DNA from: a virus
DNA: 53,735 nucleotides
Virus record (IMG/VR): IMGVR_UViG_3300023223_000794
Span: 1-53,735 of that record
Reading direction: 5' to 3' (one strand)
A model generated the notes under the pieces. That model did not search any database. It saw nothing but the letters and a program-made list of their open reading frames with translations, and was not told where the DNA came from. This document shows, one piece after another, positions 7,899 to 16,757 of this stretch (its first letter is position 1; each line of letters begins with the position of its first letter). The position numbers and the translations under genes are program-made.

Positions 7899-10800
7899 AT
7901 GCCACCCCAAGCTATTACTTCTGTTGACGCTGACGAACTCATGGTTCTTCTAAATTCTGGTGACATTAAGCCTGAGCAGCTCGAAGATCCACCAGAAACT
8001 TCCACGCCGCAGAGTATTTCACCACAGGCATCGTTAGAACTCTTAGCTTCTGAGTCAGCTAGAAAAGCCTCAGACGCACGCCAAGAGCACGCGGTCATAA
8101 TGGCTCGCAATGAACAAAAAGTAAAACGTACAGCTCTCCTCCAAGAACAGAGAGAACTTACCCGTCAGCAGAATCAGGTAGATCGAGCGGAGAATGCTGG
8201 TGTTATACCTGTTACTGTTGCAGAAGGTTTTGGGAACTTCGGTGGTGCTTTGATGAAACCTCTGAAAACTGTCGCACCTCGAGTTACTCCAAATGAAGTT
8301 GCTCATGCGTTTAACATACGTACTGACTTTTCCCGTAACGTAGCTGCGCCTTTTATTAATGCCTTTTCTACGGTAGCCAACGAATCTACTTCACCTATGA
8401 TGATCGTTGGTTCTCTTGCGGGTATTGGTCCAGGTAAGGCTGCGGTAGCTGGGGTGATGAAAACAGCCGGTGCACTTACAGCACTTACAGTTCCTTCTCG
8501 CGTAAAGGAAACTGCTATTGCTGCTGGTCGTGGAGATGTTCCTCAAGCCATAGAGAATGCAGTTATTGGAGGGCTAGAAGTTGCTGGAATTGGTGCAGCT
8601 TTTAAGACTGGAAGTATCTTGAAACGCCAGGCGCGTGAAGCTTCTTCGGAAACTCCCGGCTTGTCCGTGCAAGGTAAGGAAGACTTTAAGCGAATGGAAG
8701 AAGAAGTTTTTGATGAGCTTGACACAATCCTCAAGGAAAAAGTAGATGAGAAAACCACCTTTGAAGAGATCGCTCAAATGATTGAAGTTACCATGGGTCC
8801 AGATGCAAGAGTGCATATCCCTGGGGCGTGGAATAAAATGCTTCGAGCAAAACGGCCACGCTATGATCTTGATAATACCACAGAGCTTATTGTAAATGTA
8901 GCGAAAAATGCTCCAGATGCTAGAGCAAAACAGATTGCAAAACCAACGCCTAAGTCATTCGTCGGACGAGCAAACATCGTCGAGCCTGCTGTAAATAAAA
9001 TCGCGCGCCTCGGTGCTGCCGGGAAGCATCTCGCAGTAGCCTTCATTGAACATGCACGGATGAAAGCACGACTTCGTGGTCCTCTAGAAACTAAACCTTT
9101 TTTGGTAATAAAGAAAGCTAAGCTCTCTAAGGACGAGAAAGAAACTCTAGAGTTTTTCCTCTGGGAGCAGCAGAATAAAGACCAGGGAAATCGTAGTATA
9201 CTCTGGGAAGACTTATCCGATGCCCAAAAGAACGTAGCAACTGAACTGCGGAGTTACTTTCACGGAACTCAGGCTGCACAAAACTCTCCAGAGCTTAACA
9301 TTGAAGTCGATAATCGGCGAGCGCGTTCAGATCCAAACTATTTTCCTGGGATTGTCTCACGTGAGGTTTTACTAGAGATTACTAATAGTCCTGAGGCTCC
9401 ATTTGCTCTTGCACGAAAAGAGGATTGGATTACGCATACAATGGAGCAGGCTCAGCGGCGTGTAAACGCTACGCGTGGAGCGAAAGAAAGTGTAGGTCCT
9501 GGAGTAACAGCACCGCAGCCAGGTCCTGGCACTTCTGATCCTTTACTTACACGCGAAGGTGCTACTAGTGCTTACGAAGAGTTTATTACCGGAATCTCTA
9601 AGACTACAAGGCAAATCATGGAAGAGAATCCAAACAACCCGCAAGCACAACAACAAGCTTTCGCAGCTATTCGTCAAGAACAAGGTCTAGGTATTCCCTG
9701 GAGTTGGACGGACAAAGACCTTTCTTCTGTAGTTACTCGTTATGGGCGTCGTGTTGGAAGTGATATGGCTTTTGATCTAGCCTTTCGTTCAAATCCTGTT
9801 GCGCGAACTGTCTATGGGCTACAAAAACCTGGCGCGAATAACCCAAAGAATGTGCCAGGAACAGATATCCCAATTCAAAGGTCCTTTGCGGCAAATCCTA
9901 TGGTGAATAAGCTTTACGCACAAGAAATTGCTGATCTTGATTTTGCGTCACCAGGGACAGCCGAGGCCATCGCTACCGAAGCCGGCGTACTCCTCAAATC
10001 CGGGCTACTTACTATTGCAAAGTCCGGTATCCGAGATCTTCTTTCAAATCAGGCAAACATGGCTCCGCATATTCGTATGTCAGATGTGGAGAACTTTCAT
10101 AAGGCTACGAAAAACCTTAGCTTTAATGCTGTTCGTGCGTATGAGCTTGGATTAGGTAAAGAATCTATGCTAGCGCTCACTGATCCTACGCGCGGTCTTC
10201 CAGGTATTGCGCTTCGTATGCGTCAAGCTGCTGAGTTTCAGCAGAAGTGGGCTGGTCGAACTCTTTATGAGAACGGTATTCGTACCCACACCCTTGGGAT
10301 GGCTGATCTAGTTAGTATGGACTTCCGCGCACAGATGTTCCGCGCACCCAATGGCGAGATTCGTGGTCCTAAAGAAGCTTTAAGGTTCATGGACGATTTT
10401 GGCGATACAGTTAACTGGCAACCTTACATTGGACCCGAAGCTCAGGCCATGCCACCAAGGCTCCAGGATGAAATGTCTGCTAGATTTGTAGAATCTATGC
10501 AAGGAACTTTTGATTTACGCCAGGTACCTACGGGAGTTCTGGACACACGTAGTTTCATTCGAGGATTTACTACCTTTATGAGCTATCCCATCGGTCGAGG
10601 GAACGAGTGGAATAATAAAGTTCTTGAACCATTGCTTCGTGGAAATGCTACTCCGTTCTTTAAATCCACCTTGGCTGCTCCTTTGGCGGGGGCTGCAACT
10701 CTTGCCTACAACGAGATGCTTTCAGGTCTTCGCTCCAGTGGTGCAACTTTTGAAGAGGCTATGGATCAAGATGAACTTGATGATGCGATGTTCCGACTGG

Positions 10801-11624
10801 CTTATCTTGCAACAGTATCAGGGGCTATGGGTATTCAAGCAGACTATGCGCTAGCTGGTTATAAAACCTTCCTTTCTGATCAGAATCAAGTTCGTGGTGC
10901 ATTGCCTTTCTTTCCTCTTGCAGACCTCGGTGCACAGATGGTTAAAACTACAGCGGATGCTCAGAAAGCTCTTCGAGATGGCGTTTCACCCTTTAACGTA
11001 GCATTACAGACCGCAGAACAATATGCCCGTGGTTGGAACCAATACGCAAACGTTATCTTTGCAGCTACAGCACGTCCAGCAGAGCGGTCACGCGTTAACC
11101 GTAACCGGGATATTGTCGCATTCCAATCTCTTAACAACGAGCCCCCAGATCCACGGTTTAACTTTTCCCCTTACTTTGACCCCAACATCCGTAAGTATAA
11201 ACGTTCTGAAGATCCTGCCGAGATTGGGAAGCTTCTACCTCCACTCCTCTCTCGTATAGTCAGAGACTATGCAGAAGATCCTATAGCATTACAGGCCCGG
11301 CTTCAGTCATTAAACTCCGAGTCAGTAACCTACCTACCAGATAGCACCGTGGATGAACTACTTTCTTTGAAGAACATGGAATTCATTTCCTGGAAAGCTC
11401 GTACAGATTCTCCAAAACATGCCGCACAACTTCTGGTTAACCAATACTCAGGGAATCTAGTTAACGGAGTTAAGAATGAGATCGTTGCAGGATTCAGCGA
11501 TCTTGTTGGAAACGATTTGGATTTGTTTGATCCACAGTTCATACCTAAAGGTAAAGCCCCAAGAGATGCGGCGCAGCAAGTATTTGAACAACCCACTACG
11601 CCACCACCGCCTTTATTTCGTTAG
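7899..11624 (+). CDS. Very large virion (ejection-type) protein
   Basis: At 1241 residues this is the longest protein of the genome and the last gene of the rightward block. It has a charged coiled-coil region near residues 45-105, then an Ala/Gly-rich segment (about 165-245) with hydrophobic stretches that might cross or perturb a membrane. Next comes a large helical domain containing AKSGIRDLLSNQANMAPH near residue 705. Length, composition and position match the large internal virion protein ejected with DNA by podoviruses. No lytic transglycosylase motif is visible. The stop lies only four bases from the stop of the convergent leftward block. Confidence 0.6.
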   Translation: MPPQAITSVDADELMVLLNSGDIKPEQLEDPPETSTPQSISPQASLELLASESARKASDARQEHAVIMARNEQKVKRTALLQEQRELTRQQNQVDRAENAGVIPVTVAEGFGNFGGALMKPLKTVAPRVTPNEVAHAFNIRTDFSRNVAAPFINAFSTVANESTSPMMIVGSLAGIGPGKAAVAGVMKTAGALTALTVPSRVKETAIAAGRGDVPQAIENAVIGGLEVAGIGAAFKTGSILKRQAREASSETPGLSVQGKEDFKRMEEEVFDELDTILKEKVDEKTTFEEIAQMIEVTMGPDARVHIPGAWNKMLRAKRPRYDLDNTTELIVNVAKNAPDARAKQIAKPTPKSFVGRANIVEPAVNKIARLGAAGKHLAVAFIEHARMKARLRGPLETKPFLVIKKAKLSKDEKETLEFFLWEQQNKDQGNRSILWEDLSDAQKNVATELRSYFHGTQAAQNSPELNIEVDNRRARSDPNYFPGIVSREVLLEITNSPEAPFALARKEDWITHTMEQAQRRVNATRGAKESVGPGVTAPQPGPGTSDPLLTREGATSAYEEFITGISKTTRQIMEENPNNPQAQQQAFAAIRQEQGLGIPWSWTDKDLSSVVTRYGRRVGSDMAFDLAFRSNPVARTVYGLQKPGANNPKNVPGTDIPIQRSFAANPMVNKLYAQEIADLDFASPGTAEAIATEAGVLLKSGLLTIAKSGIRDLLSNQANMAPHIRMSDVENFHKATKNLSFNAVRAYELGLGKESMLALTDPTRGLPGIALRMRQAAEFQQKWAGRTLYENGIRTHTLGMADLVSMDFRAQMFRAPNGEIRGPKEALRFMDDFGDTVNWQPYIGPEAQAMPPRLQDEMSARFVESMQGTFDLRQVPTGVLDTRSFIRGFTTFMSYPIGRGNEWNNKVLEPLLRGNATPFFKSTLAAPLAGAATLAYNEMLSGLRSSGATFEEAMDQDELDDAMFRLAYLATVSGAMGIQADYALAGYKTFLSDQNQVRGALPFFPLADLGAQMVKTTADAQKALRDGVSPFNVALQTAEQYARGWNQYANVIFAATARPAERSRVNRNRDIVAFQSLNNEPPDPRFNFSPYFDPNIRKYKRSEDPAEIGKLLPPLLSRIVRDYAEDPIALQARLQSLNSESVTYLPDSTVDELLSLKNMEFISWKARTDSPKHAAQLLVNQYSGNLVNGVKNEIVAGFSDLVGNDLDLFDPQFIPKGKAPRDAAQQVFEQPTTPPPPLFR

Positions 11625-11628
11625 GGTC

Positions 11629-11979
11629 TTACTTCTTATCTGCTCTCTCTTGCGCAGCTTGATCAGTGTACTTAAAGTTTTTATACCGTACACTAAGCTT
11701 CTTTATGTTATGCTTAATGCATCGATTTCTTGATATACCTAACTCTTGTCGTAAACCTTCCATATAGAATTCAAGGTCACCTAATTCTTCAATCACATTC
11801 TCTAGATCGAGGGGTTTTTGATAAATTGCCCATTTCTTAATAGCGTCAAGCAATTCACCAGCTTCACCAGAAATACCTACAGCCATGTGTAAGCTATTAG
11901 CTTGTCCTATAGTGAGTTCTATTATTATGTCTTCACCAGGTTTAACTAGCGTTGTAACCATTTGTTGATGTTTAGTCAT
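11629..11979 (-). CDS. MazG-like nucleotide pyrophosphohydrolase
   Basis: This 116-residue protein is the last gene of the leftward block. It carries GISGEAGELLDAIKKWAIY followed by NVIEELGDLEFYMEGL. These are the EExxE/ExxD metal-binding helices of the all-alpha NTP pyrophosphatase (MazG) superfamily. The tail RYKNFKYTDQAAQERADKK is typical of phage members. Such enzymes hydrolyse NTPs or dNTPs, and phage versions are thought to adjust nucleotide pools or the stringent-response signal. Family is secure, exact substrate is not. Confidence 0.88.
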   Translation of the reverse strand: MTKHQQMVTTLVKPGEDIIIELTIGQANSLHMAVGISGEAGELLDAIKKWAIYQKPLDLENVIEELGDLEFYMEGLRQELGISRNRCIKHNIKKLSVRYKNFKYTDQAAQERADKK

Positions 11980-11983
11980 TATA

Positions 11984-12355
11984 TTAGGTAGTTTTTATTG
12001 TTACATGTTCACCATCGTCACTTGAACTTAAGTGTTCATTTGTATGATTACATTCTACGAATTCTACAAGACAAAGGTTTGCTATGTCCACTAGGTGCTC
12101 CTTATTCCCGGTTTTCTCATAGAGATTTAACTGTCTTCTAATTAATGGAATCCTATCCCACTCAGGTTTTTCTGGGGAACGAAGTTTCCCGTAGCGAAGT
12201 GCTCCCATAATAAGGCGATTTCGCATAAAGGTTTCGAACGCTTCAGACCACTCGCTAAGCTTTAACGTTTCGTATATACGTTTCGATTCTGCCTTTGATC
12301 CATTAACTCTCGTTAGAAGTCTTCGGCGCATTAGTTGAAAGTAAGTCTCTTTCAT
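11984..12355 (-). CDS. Conserved phage protein of unknown function
   Basis: A 123-residue helical protein containing FMRNRLIMGALRYGKLRSP and a second helix pair LYEKTGNKEHLVDIANLCL. I associate this layout with small phage proteins found near nucleotide-metabolism genes. Four bases separate it from the MazG-like gene downstream, so the two are probably co-translated and may act on the same pathway (inference). Confidence 0.6.
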   Translation of the reverse strand: MKETYFQLMRRRLLTRVNGSKAESKRIYETLKLSEWSEAFETFMRNRLIMGALRYGKLRSPEKPEWDRIPLIRRQLNLYEKTGNKEHLVDIANLCLVEFVECNHTNEHLSSSDDGEHVTIKTT

Positions 12356-12358
12356 TTT

Positions 12359-12619
12359 TTATTCTTTCGGTTCTTTGTCTTGTTCTGGTGGTTCTGTGTA
12401 ATCTAATTCCGAGAGTGCATGATATACGTCATCTCCTGGAAACTTTAAAGTTGCCGCTGTTAGAAGCCCAGGGCATTGCATCACACAACTGTAAAGGTAT
12501 TTACTCCCCTCTTCTAAAGGACCGAGCCAAGTTTTAGCACGACTGTAAACTACGTCACCTGCAACAAGTTTCTGTGATGCTCCTATTTCTTTATAGCCTT
12601 CTGGTATTTTAACGATCAT
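12359..12619 (-). CDS. Small hypothetical protein
   Basis: An 86-residue soluble protein. Its ATG overlaps the TGA of the 44-residue membrane peptide upstream (ATGA at 12616-12619), which fixes the start. The C-terminus is acidic and Glu/Pro-rich. No recognised motif. Confidence 0.6.
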   Translation of the reverse strand: MIVKIPEGYKEIGASQKLVAGDVVYSRAKTWLGPLEEGSKYLYSCVMQCPGLLTAATLKFPGDDVYHALSELDYTEPPEQDKEPKE

Positions 12620-12750
12620 TTTTTAGTTCCTTCTTTACTTATTTCTTTAGTCCATCCTTTTTTTGCTTCGCTTATGTTTTTTCTTAAACCTAGTCCTACA
12701 CCCAGGATCATTGATAATACAACTTTTATTATATGCGTAACTGCGATCAT
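12616..12750 (-). CDS. Short membrane peptide, 44 residues
   Basis: This short frame is framed by ATGA overlaps on both sides: its ATG (12750) overlaps the stop of 12747-14183, and its TGA overlaps the start of 12359-12619. Residues about 7-22 (IIKVVLSMILGVGLGL) form one membrane segment, followed by a Lys-rich tail with a Trp. It is probably an inner-membrane peptide. Function unknown. Confidence 0.7.
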   Translation of the reverse strand: MIAVTHIIKVVLSMILGVGLGLRKNISEAKKGWTKEISKEGTKK

Positions 12751-14183
12751 AGTTTTTCTTCTTGTTGTTTAGCTATGGCTTCTTCATAGCGTTTTTCTAT
12801 TTCTACGGCTTGCCCTGCCTCGTCTAACTCTTTACTTGCACGATCTTTAAAGTATTCATTTACTTTATTGTTTTTAACAACTATTTCTACAGTGCCAGGT
12901 TTTGAAACTCTAATGTCCTTACGCATTTGAGCTAACTCAAAAGCTCCTCTTATAACTCCTTTCGAGTATGTAGCTCCTAATGTGCTGTACAAGGTACTAA
13001 TTGCTACGGACCCCCCGTGCCGCTCAACTAACGTCACTATTGTATCAGCCATTCGAGCCTGTGAAGACTTGTTGCTAGAATTCATAGCAGCATATGTAAA
13101 AAGTTCGTATTCTGTCACGATATCCCAAGCTTGATCGATATGATCTATTGTTAAAGCCATTTTCTCCCATGGTTGAGCAAATAACAATGCTAGGGCAAGC
13201 TTTCGTGCGTGCATGTGTTTCCTCGTATAGAAATCATCCATGCGCGGATCTTTAATTGCTCGATTTTTCTTGTTCACAACCCCATCTTGAAATCGAGAGT
13301 TTAAATGGGCTAACACTTCTGGTGGTAAAGCTACTTGCCCTAATGCCTGTGCAACGATTGTAAGATGCTTTAACAATACTGACTCTGCGGCATCTTGTCT
13401 TGGGTCAGCATCTTTCTGAAATACTTCTTCATGTCTAGGTTTATCTGCTTCAAGAAATACCATCCGTGCAAGTAACCCATCTTGAATCATCCCCTTGCTA
13501 AGTATTAAATTCAGATTATCTGTTGTAATACCCCCAAGTAAATTCAAACAGGGATTAGGTATTACATCATCGCCGCGTCCTATAGTTACTTTTCGATACG
13601 AGCTACAGTCCCACATCTTTGCAAGATATACAGTTAATTCTTTTGGCGGGGCACTCCCAAACAACGTGAGTAATTCGTCTAAGATAAAGGCTAGTGAGAA
13701 ATGCGTATACACTAAAGATTTCCCTGTTACCGGATCTTTGTAAAATTTGGTTCGTACAGACTGGGATTGTACGTAAATTAATGCATCATAATTTACATGA
13801 TCAGGCGCAATTTTTACTAAAGCTCTATCGTTCTTTTCATTCTTCGAGGGCTTATTTTCCGCAACACCATAGTATTCTTGTAAAGCTTCTTTTGCATTTA
13901 TTCGACCGGCAATTTCTGCAGACGTTGGTTCGCATTGAAGTTCTTCCAGGAGCTTTTTAATTGTTTCTATTACAATTGATTTTCCATGGCCAGGAGCTGC
14001 AATGAATACAACAAACTGATTAGCAAAAATTGGCATATGTCTTAGAGAACCTAGCCATACGTTACGTTGGAGTGCGGCGGATATCATGGATAAAAATCCA
14101 GCTTTGATAAAAATTTGGGGTGTTGAGAATTTTTCTGTATATGTTAGCCATGCGTCGTATACCTTTCCGTAATTTTCGGGCAT
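12747..14183 (-). CDS. DUF3987-like P-loop ATPase (primase/helicase-associated)
   Basis: The protein has 478 residues. A Walker A motif APGHGKS is at residues 63-69, and a Walker B-like segment LAFILDELLTLFG has Asp169-Glu170. The region between, and the later CLNLLGGITTDNLNL, fit DUF3987-type replication ATPases of phages and plasmids, which are often associated with primase or helicase activity. The C-terminus (from about 375) looks like a winged-helix plus coiled coil ending in KQQEEKL. It lies downstream of the split DNA polymerase, so I infer a role as replicative helicase or loader. No primase domain is attached. Confidence 0.7.
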   Translation of the reverse strand: MPENYGKVYDAWLTYTEKFSTPQIFIKAGFLSMISAALQRNVWLGSLRHMPIFANQFVVFIAAPGHGKSIVIETIKKLLEELQCEPTSAEIAGRINAKEALQEYYGVAENKPSKNEKNDRALVKIAPDHVNYDALIYVQSQSVRTKFYKDPVTGKSLVYTHFSLAFILDELLTLFGSAPPKELTVYLAKMWDCSSYRKVTIGRGDDVIPNPCLNLLGGITTDNLNLILSKGMIQDGLLARMVFLEADKPRHEEVFQKDADPRQDAAESVLLKHLTIVAQALGQVALPPEVLAHLNSRFQDGVVNKKNRAIKDPRMDDFYTRKHMHARKLALALLFAQPWEKMALTIDHIDQAWDIVTEYELFTYAAMNSSNKSSQARMADTIVTLVERHGGSVAISTLYSTLGATYSKGVIRGAFELAQMRKDIRVSKPGTVEIVVKNNKVNEYFKDRASKELDEAGQAVEIEKRYEEAIAKQQEEKL

Positions 14184-14199
14184 TAGTTTCCTGAGATTT

Positions 14200-14298
14200 T
14201 TATGTCATGTAAAATCTTAAAGTTAATCCTGCTAATACCACCAATACTATTAGCAGCGCGTAGCCTACTTCTCGTTCCTCTGAACTCCAATAGTTCAT
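14200..14298 (-). CDS. Short membrane peptide, 32 residues
   Basis: This 33-codon frame has its ATG (14296-14298) overlapping the TGA of the next gene upstream on the minus strand (ATGA). Residues about 13-28 (YALLIVLVVLAGLTLR) form a single membrane segment after a charged N-terminus. It ends 16 bases before the ATPase start. Translation coupling and the hydrophobic core make it a likely real gene of unknown function. Confidence 0.55.
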   Translation of the reverse strand: MNYWSSEEREVGYALLIVLVVLAGLTLRFYMT

Positions 14299-14483
14299 CG
14301 TTGATTATTGTAAGGGGTTTTATCTTTGTTCTTTGCATCAGCTTTTGCTTTCTTGTCATCCCAACAGCCTAGTGTCCAAAGTCCTAAGACTAAGATCCCT
14401 AACAGAAATTGAACTGCAATGAATAGAATAAGCATAGCCTTGCCTAGCCATTTAAAATTCTCAACTGTAAATAATTCTATCAT
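14295..14483 (-). CDS. Small single-span membrane protein
   Basis: A 62-residue protein with one membrane segment at about residues 16-40 (AMLILFIAVQFLLGILVLGL) and a Lys/Asp-rich cytoplasmic-type tail (KKAKADAKNKDK). Its start overlaps the stop of the upstream gene as ATGA. It is one of a run of tiny coupled membrane genes at 12.6-15.2 kb. Function unknown. Confidence 0.65.
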   Translation of the reverse strand: MIELFTVENFKWLGKAMLILFIAVQFLLGILVLGLWTLGCWDDKKAKADAKNKDKTPYNNQR

Positions 14484-14737
14484 GTTTTTATTTCCGGTGG
14501 GATTGAAATACCTTGCGCATTATAACGCACAAGATAACCTTTTTCAAAATGCGCCTTCCTGGTTGGCATTAGGAAAAGAAACTCAAAAGGAGCATTAATA
14601 TACTTAGGATTAGGAATCAATCTTTCGTTTACAGCTAGTGAATGTTTTACTTTAAACTTCGATAACCTCAAACCGGTGAATGGTATAGCCATGACTAGCC
14701 CTAACATCAAACCCTGTATAAACTTTCTACGTTTCAT
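14480..14737 (-). CDS. Small protein with signal-like N-terminus (MKRRKF)
   Basis: The protein has 85 residues from the ATG at 14737, chosen because it overlaps the upstream TGA as ATGA. An in-frame ATG at 14764 would overlap the upstream gene by 31 bases. The N-terminus MKRRKFIQGLMLGLVMAI has twin arginines, then a hydrophobic run, and resembles a Tat-type signal or an anchor. The mature part is unremarkable. The same MKRRKF start reappears in a 22-codon frame at 14980-15048, pointing to a local duplication. Confidence 0.6.
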   Translation of the reverse strand: MKRRKFIQGLMLGLVMAIPFTGLRLSKFKVKHSLAVNERLIPNPKYINAPFEFLFLMPTRKAHFEKGYLVRYNAQGISIPPEIKT

Positions 14738-14973
14738 AACTTTTCTTTCTGTGCATTTTCCCAAAGTTTTACATCCTCTTGTCCCAAACTATTCCATCGT
14801 GTAACCATAAGCTGAGGATTTTTAGGTTGGACATAATGACTAAAACCGCAAGAACATTGCATTCGAACTGCATTCATAAACTCTAGCTCCAGGTCTGTAA
14901 ATATTTCTATGTTATCAAGTTGTTTACAACGTGGACAACAATACAGTAGGCGAAAAAAGTTTTTTACAAACAT
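14734..14973 (-). CDS. Zinc-ribbon protein (Lar-like)
   Basis: A 79-residue protein with two cysteine pairs, CCPRC at about 12-16 and CSCG at about 40-43, followed by VTRWNSLG. The CPxC...CxCG...WN layout resembles the Lar restriction-alleviation/zinc-ribbon family common in phages. Binding of zinc is likely; restriction alleviation is only a possibility. It overlaps the MKRRKF gene by ATGA. Confidence 0.55.
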   Translation of the reverse strand: MFVKNFFRLLYCCPRCKQLDNIEIFTDLELEFMNAVRMQCSCGFSHYVQPKNPQLMVTRWNSLGQEDVKLWENAQKEKL

Positions 14974-14979
14974 TACAAA

Positions 14980-15048
14980 TTATTGTTTGTGTATAGAACT
15001 TATTGTACTCAAGATTAGGAATGCATACATAAACTTCCTACGTTTCAT
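14980..15048 (-). pseudogene. Truncated duplicate of the MKRRKF gene start
   Basis: This 22-residue frame (MKRRKFMYAFLILSTISS and four more residues) fills the gap between two zinc-ribbon genes. Its first six codons and the upstream bases closely match the start of the gene at 14480-14737. It could be a translated micro-membrane peptide or the leftover of a duplication that lost its 3' part. Confidence 0.4.
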
Positions 15049-15056
15049 AATTTTTC

Positions 15057-15236
15057 TTAATAGTTTAAACCTTCTAAGTAATTTAAACGTTCGAATTCTT
15101 GCTCTTTTTTATATCTTATATAGGCTTCTTCATTAGCTTTTCGTTCAAATTTCCAACAGACAGAGCAAAAATAACTATTCCCTTGTAATTCGTCTTCTTT
15201 TGTTAATGATATTCCACAATTATTACAACTATTCAT
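15057..15236 (-). CDS. Small zinc-ribbon protein
   Basis: A 59-residue protein from the ATG at 15236, which overlaps the polymerase-gene stop by ATGA. A longer frame to 15275 lies inside the polymerase gene and is rejected. It has CNNC at residues 4-7 and CSVC near 27-30, a compact zinc ribbon, followed by a charged Glu/Lys/Arg helix. Unknown partner. Confidence 0.55.
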   Translation of the reverse strand: MNSCNNCGISLTKEDELQGNSYFCSVCWKFERKANEEAYIRYKKEQEFERLNYLEGLNY

Positions 15237-16222
15237 AATTTTAACCTTTCCATTTTCTTCACATTTCTTCCCCACTCTGCTTCGGTTTTCATTTGAAACT
15301 TTCTGTCCTTGTGCTCAAACTTAATACTCATAAACTCACTTAACTTTTCCGCCACTTCCTTGACATCTCGTTCCGGTGCTTGCATCAATACGCTGTCATG
15401 CTTATTACTTAGTACGTCCCACTCTACCTTCCCCTTGTCTTCCACATACTCTTGCATTTTTGTCAGCGCTATATGTGTAATACATCCTACAGTACTTTGT
15501 GGACAGTATGAATAATAGCTCTTGATTTTTTCTTGATTCAAATGTCCTGTGATTTTAATCGGATACCCGAATAAATTCACTATTTGCCCTGTGTCAAACG
15601 CCTCACGACGCACTGCGAAATGCCAGCATTTAATCTCTGGAAACAGTGTATGATATATCCTTAGAAACCTGCGTGCTTCGTCTAACGCCAAGTAAACCCT
15701 GCCCTGACTTTTTATCAAACAGTTCATTTGAAAAGTCTGCGCTTCCATGCCATAGTTAGCAGCATGACAAATCATCTTCCCTAGATCATAATATCTAAAC
15801 TCACTAGAATTCGGAAGATACAGTTCTTTAATTAGTTCGTCCAGCGTGGTCCAGTTCTCAGACTTCGCTAATTCTCCTGGTCTACAAGACAAATACCGCG
15901 CTTCAAACAGCTCGGGACTTACTTCCAACTCTTTCGCCCACTCTTTCGAGAACACATGCATTGCTACGAATACGTGTGATTTTACTCCTGCCTGGAATAA
16001 TTCCAAAAACTGCCCAGGCGGTGCAATGTTTGCAACAATAAATGCTTCGGCTCCTGCTTGATCTACGTTTACGAATACTTTATCTTCGTCAGGAATCCAG
16101 AGTGACACCATAGTCTGCGAAGGGTTCTGAACATTCCCTCCCTGCCGAAGTATCGTTTTTCGAGAAGACGCACGATACGTATCAGTTCCAGACAAGGCAT
16201 AGTTAGTTGAGATGCGGATCAT
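15233..16222 (-). CDS. Family-A DNA polymerase, C-terminal half (palm/fingers)
   Basis: The protein has 329 residues and carries the catalytic core of a PolI-type polymerase. Motif A is VNVDQAGAEA (Asp54). Motif B is GKMICHAANYGM (Lys149 to Gly158). Motif C is NKHDSVLM (His275-Asp276). It begins at RISTNYALSGTDTYRASSRK, which in intact enzymes follows the thumb. The thumb and 3'-5' exonuclease are in a separate gene (17099-18646), 876 bases away with three genes between. The start is fixed by an ATGA overlap with 16219-16383, so this half is made as its own polypeptide. A Tyr in the NYG motif occupies the Phe762-like position. I infer a two-subunit replicative polymerase. Confidence 0.9.
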   Translation of the reverse strand: MIRISTNYALSGTDTYRASSRKTILRQGGNVQNPSQTMVSLWIPDEDKVFVNVDQAGAEAFIVANIAPPGQFLELFQAGVKSHVFVAMHVFSKEWAKELEVSPELFEARYLSCRPGELAKSENWTTLDELIKELYLPNSSEFRYYDLGKMICHAANYGMEAQTFQMNCLIKSQGRVYLALDEARRFLRIYHTLFPEIKCWHFAVRREAFDTGQIVNLFGYPIKITGHLNQEKIKSYYSYCPQSTVGCITHIALTKMQEYVEDKGKVEWDVLSNKHDSVLMQAPERDVKEVAEKLSEFMSIKFEHKDRKFQMKTEAEWGRNVKKMERLKL

Positions 16223-16383
16223 TTTAATTTCTTCTTAAGCGCATTTAATTTTTCTATGTACAACATCCATTCATCGTAATCTGGATGGTCTATAAGCGGG
16301 TGTGGATACTCGCGTAATAGTAGCAATAATCCATCGCGAAGGCATTCACGCTCAAAAGGGTTTAGTTTTATTGTTTTAGTCAT
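16219..16383 (-). CDS. Small acidic/helical protein between polymerase halves
   Basis: A 54-residue frame. Its TGA overlaps the polymerase C-half start (ATGA at 16219-16222), which couples the two. The sequence LRDGLLLLLREYPHPLIDHP is helical and soluble-looking. No family recognised. Confidence 0.6.
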   Translation of the reverse strand: MTKTIKLNPFERECLRDGLLLLLREYPHPLIDHPDYDEWMLYIEKLNALKKKLK

Positions 16384-16432
16384 GGTAGTTCTTGAAGTTC
16401 CAAAGGGTAGAGTGCTTCTTTGCTTCGTATTC

Positions 16433-16732
16433 TTAGATATCCCGAGGTTTCTCGTATTTTACGCCCGGTAGTGGATCCCGTACCATTGTATGCACTTCCT
16501 TTTGAAGATACTGGTTTAAATAATACTCCTCACTCAGGAACTCTGTGTTAAACGGTTTTTCTTCTGTGGCTGCACTCCAAGCAGCCCATAGATCCCGTTC
16601 AAACATAAACGGATTATGACCAGCGCGGCCTTTGTATTTCTTAATCAGATCTTTGCAGAATAACTTTAGGTCTTCTTCTGAAGTTTTTGGAGTAGGCGGA
16701 TTTACTGGTATTGAACTTGAATCTTTACTCAT
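16433..16732 (-). CDS. Hypothetical protein between polymerase halves
   Basis: A 99-residue hydrophilic protein with a Ser/Pro-rich N-terminus and a helical middle (LKLFCKDLIKKYKGRAGHNP). It shows no homing endonuclease motif (no LAGLIDADG, GIY-YIG or HNH), so it does not look like the cause of the polymerase split. Confidence 0.55.
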   Translation of the reverse strand: MSKDSSSIPVNPPTPKTSEEDLKLFCKDLIKKYKGRAGHNPFMFERDLWAAWSAATEEKPFNTEFLSEEYYLNQYLQKEVHTMVRDPLPGVKYEKPRDI

Positions 16733-16757
16733 TTTCTTTTTCCTTTTCCTTTTCTTG

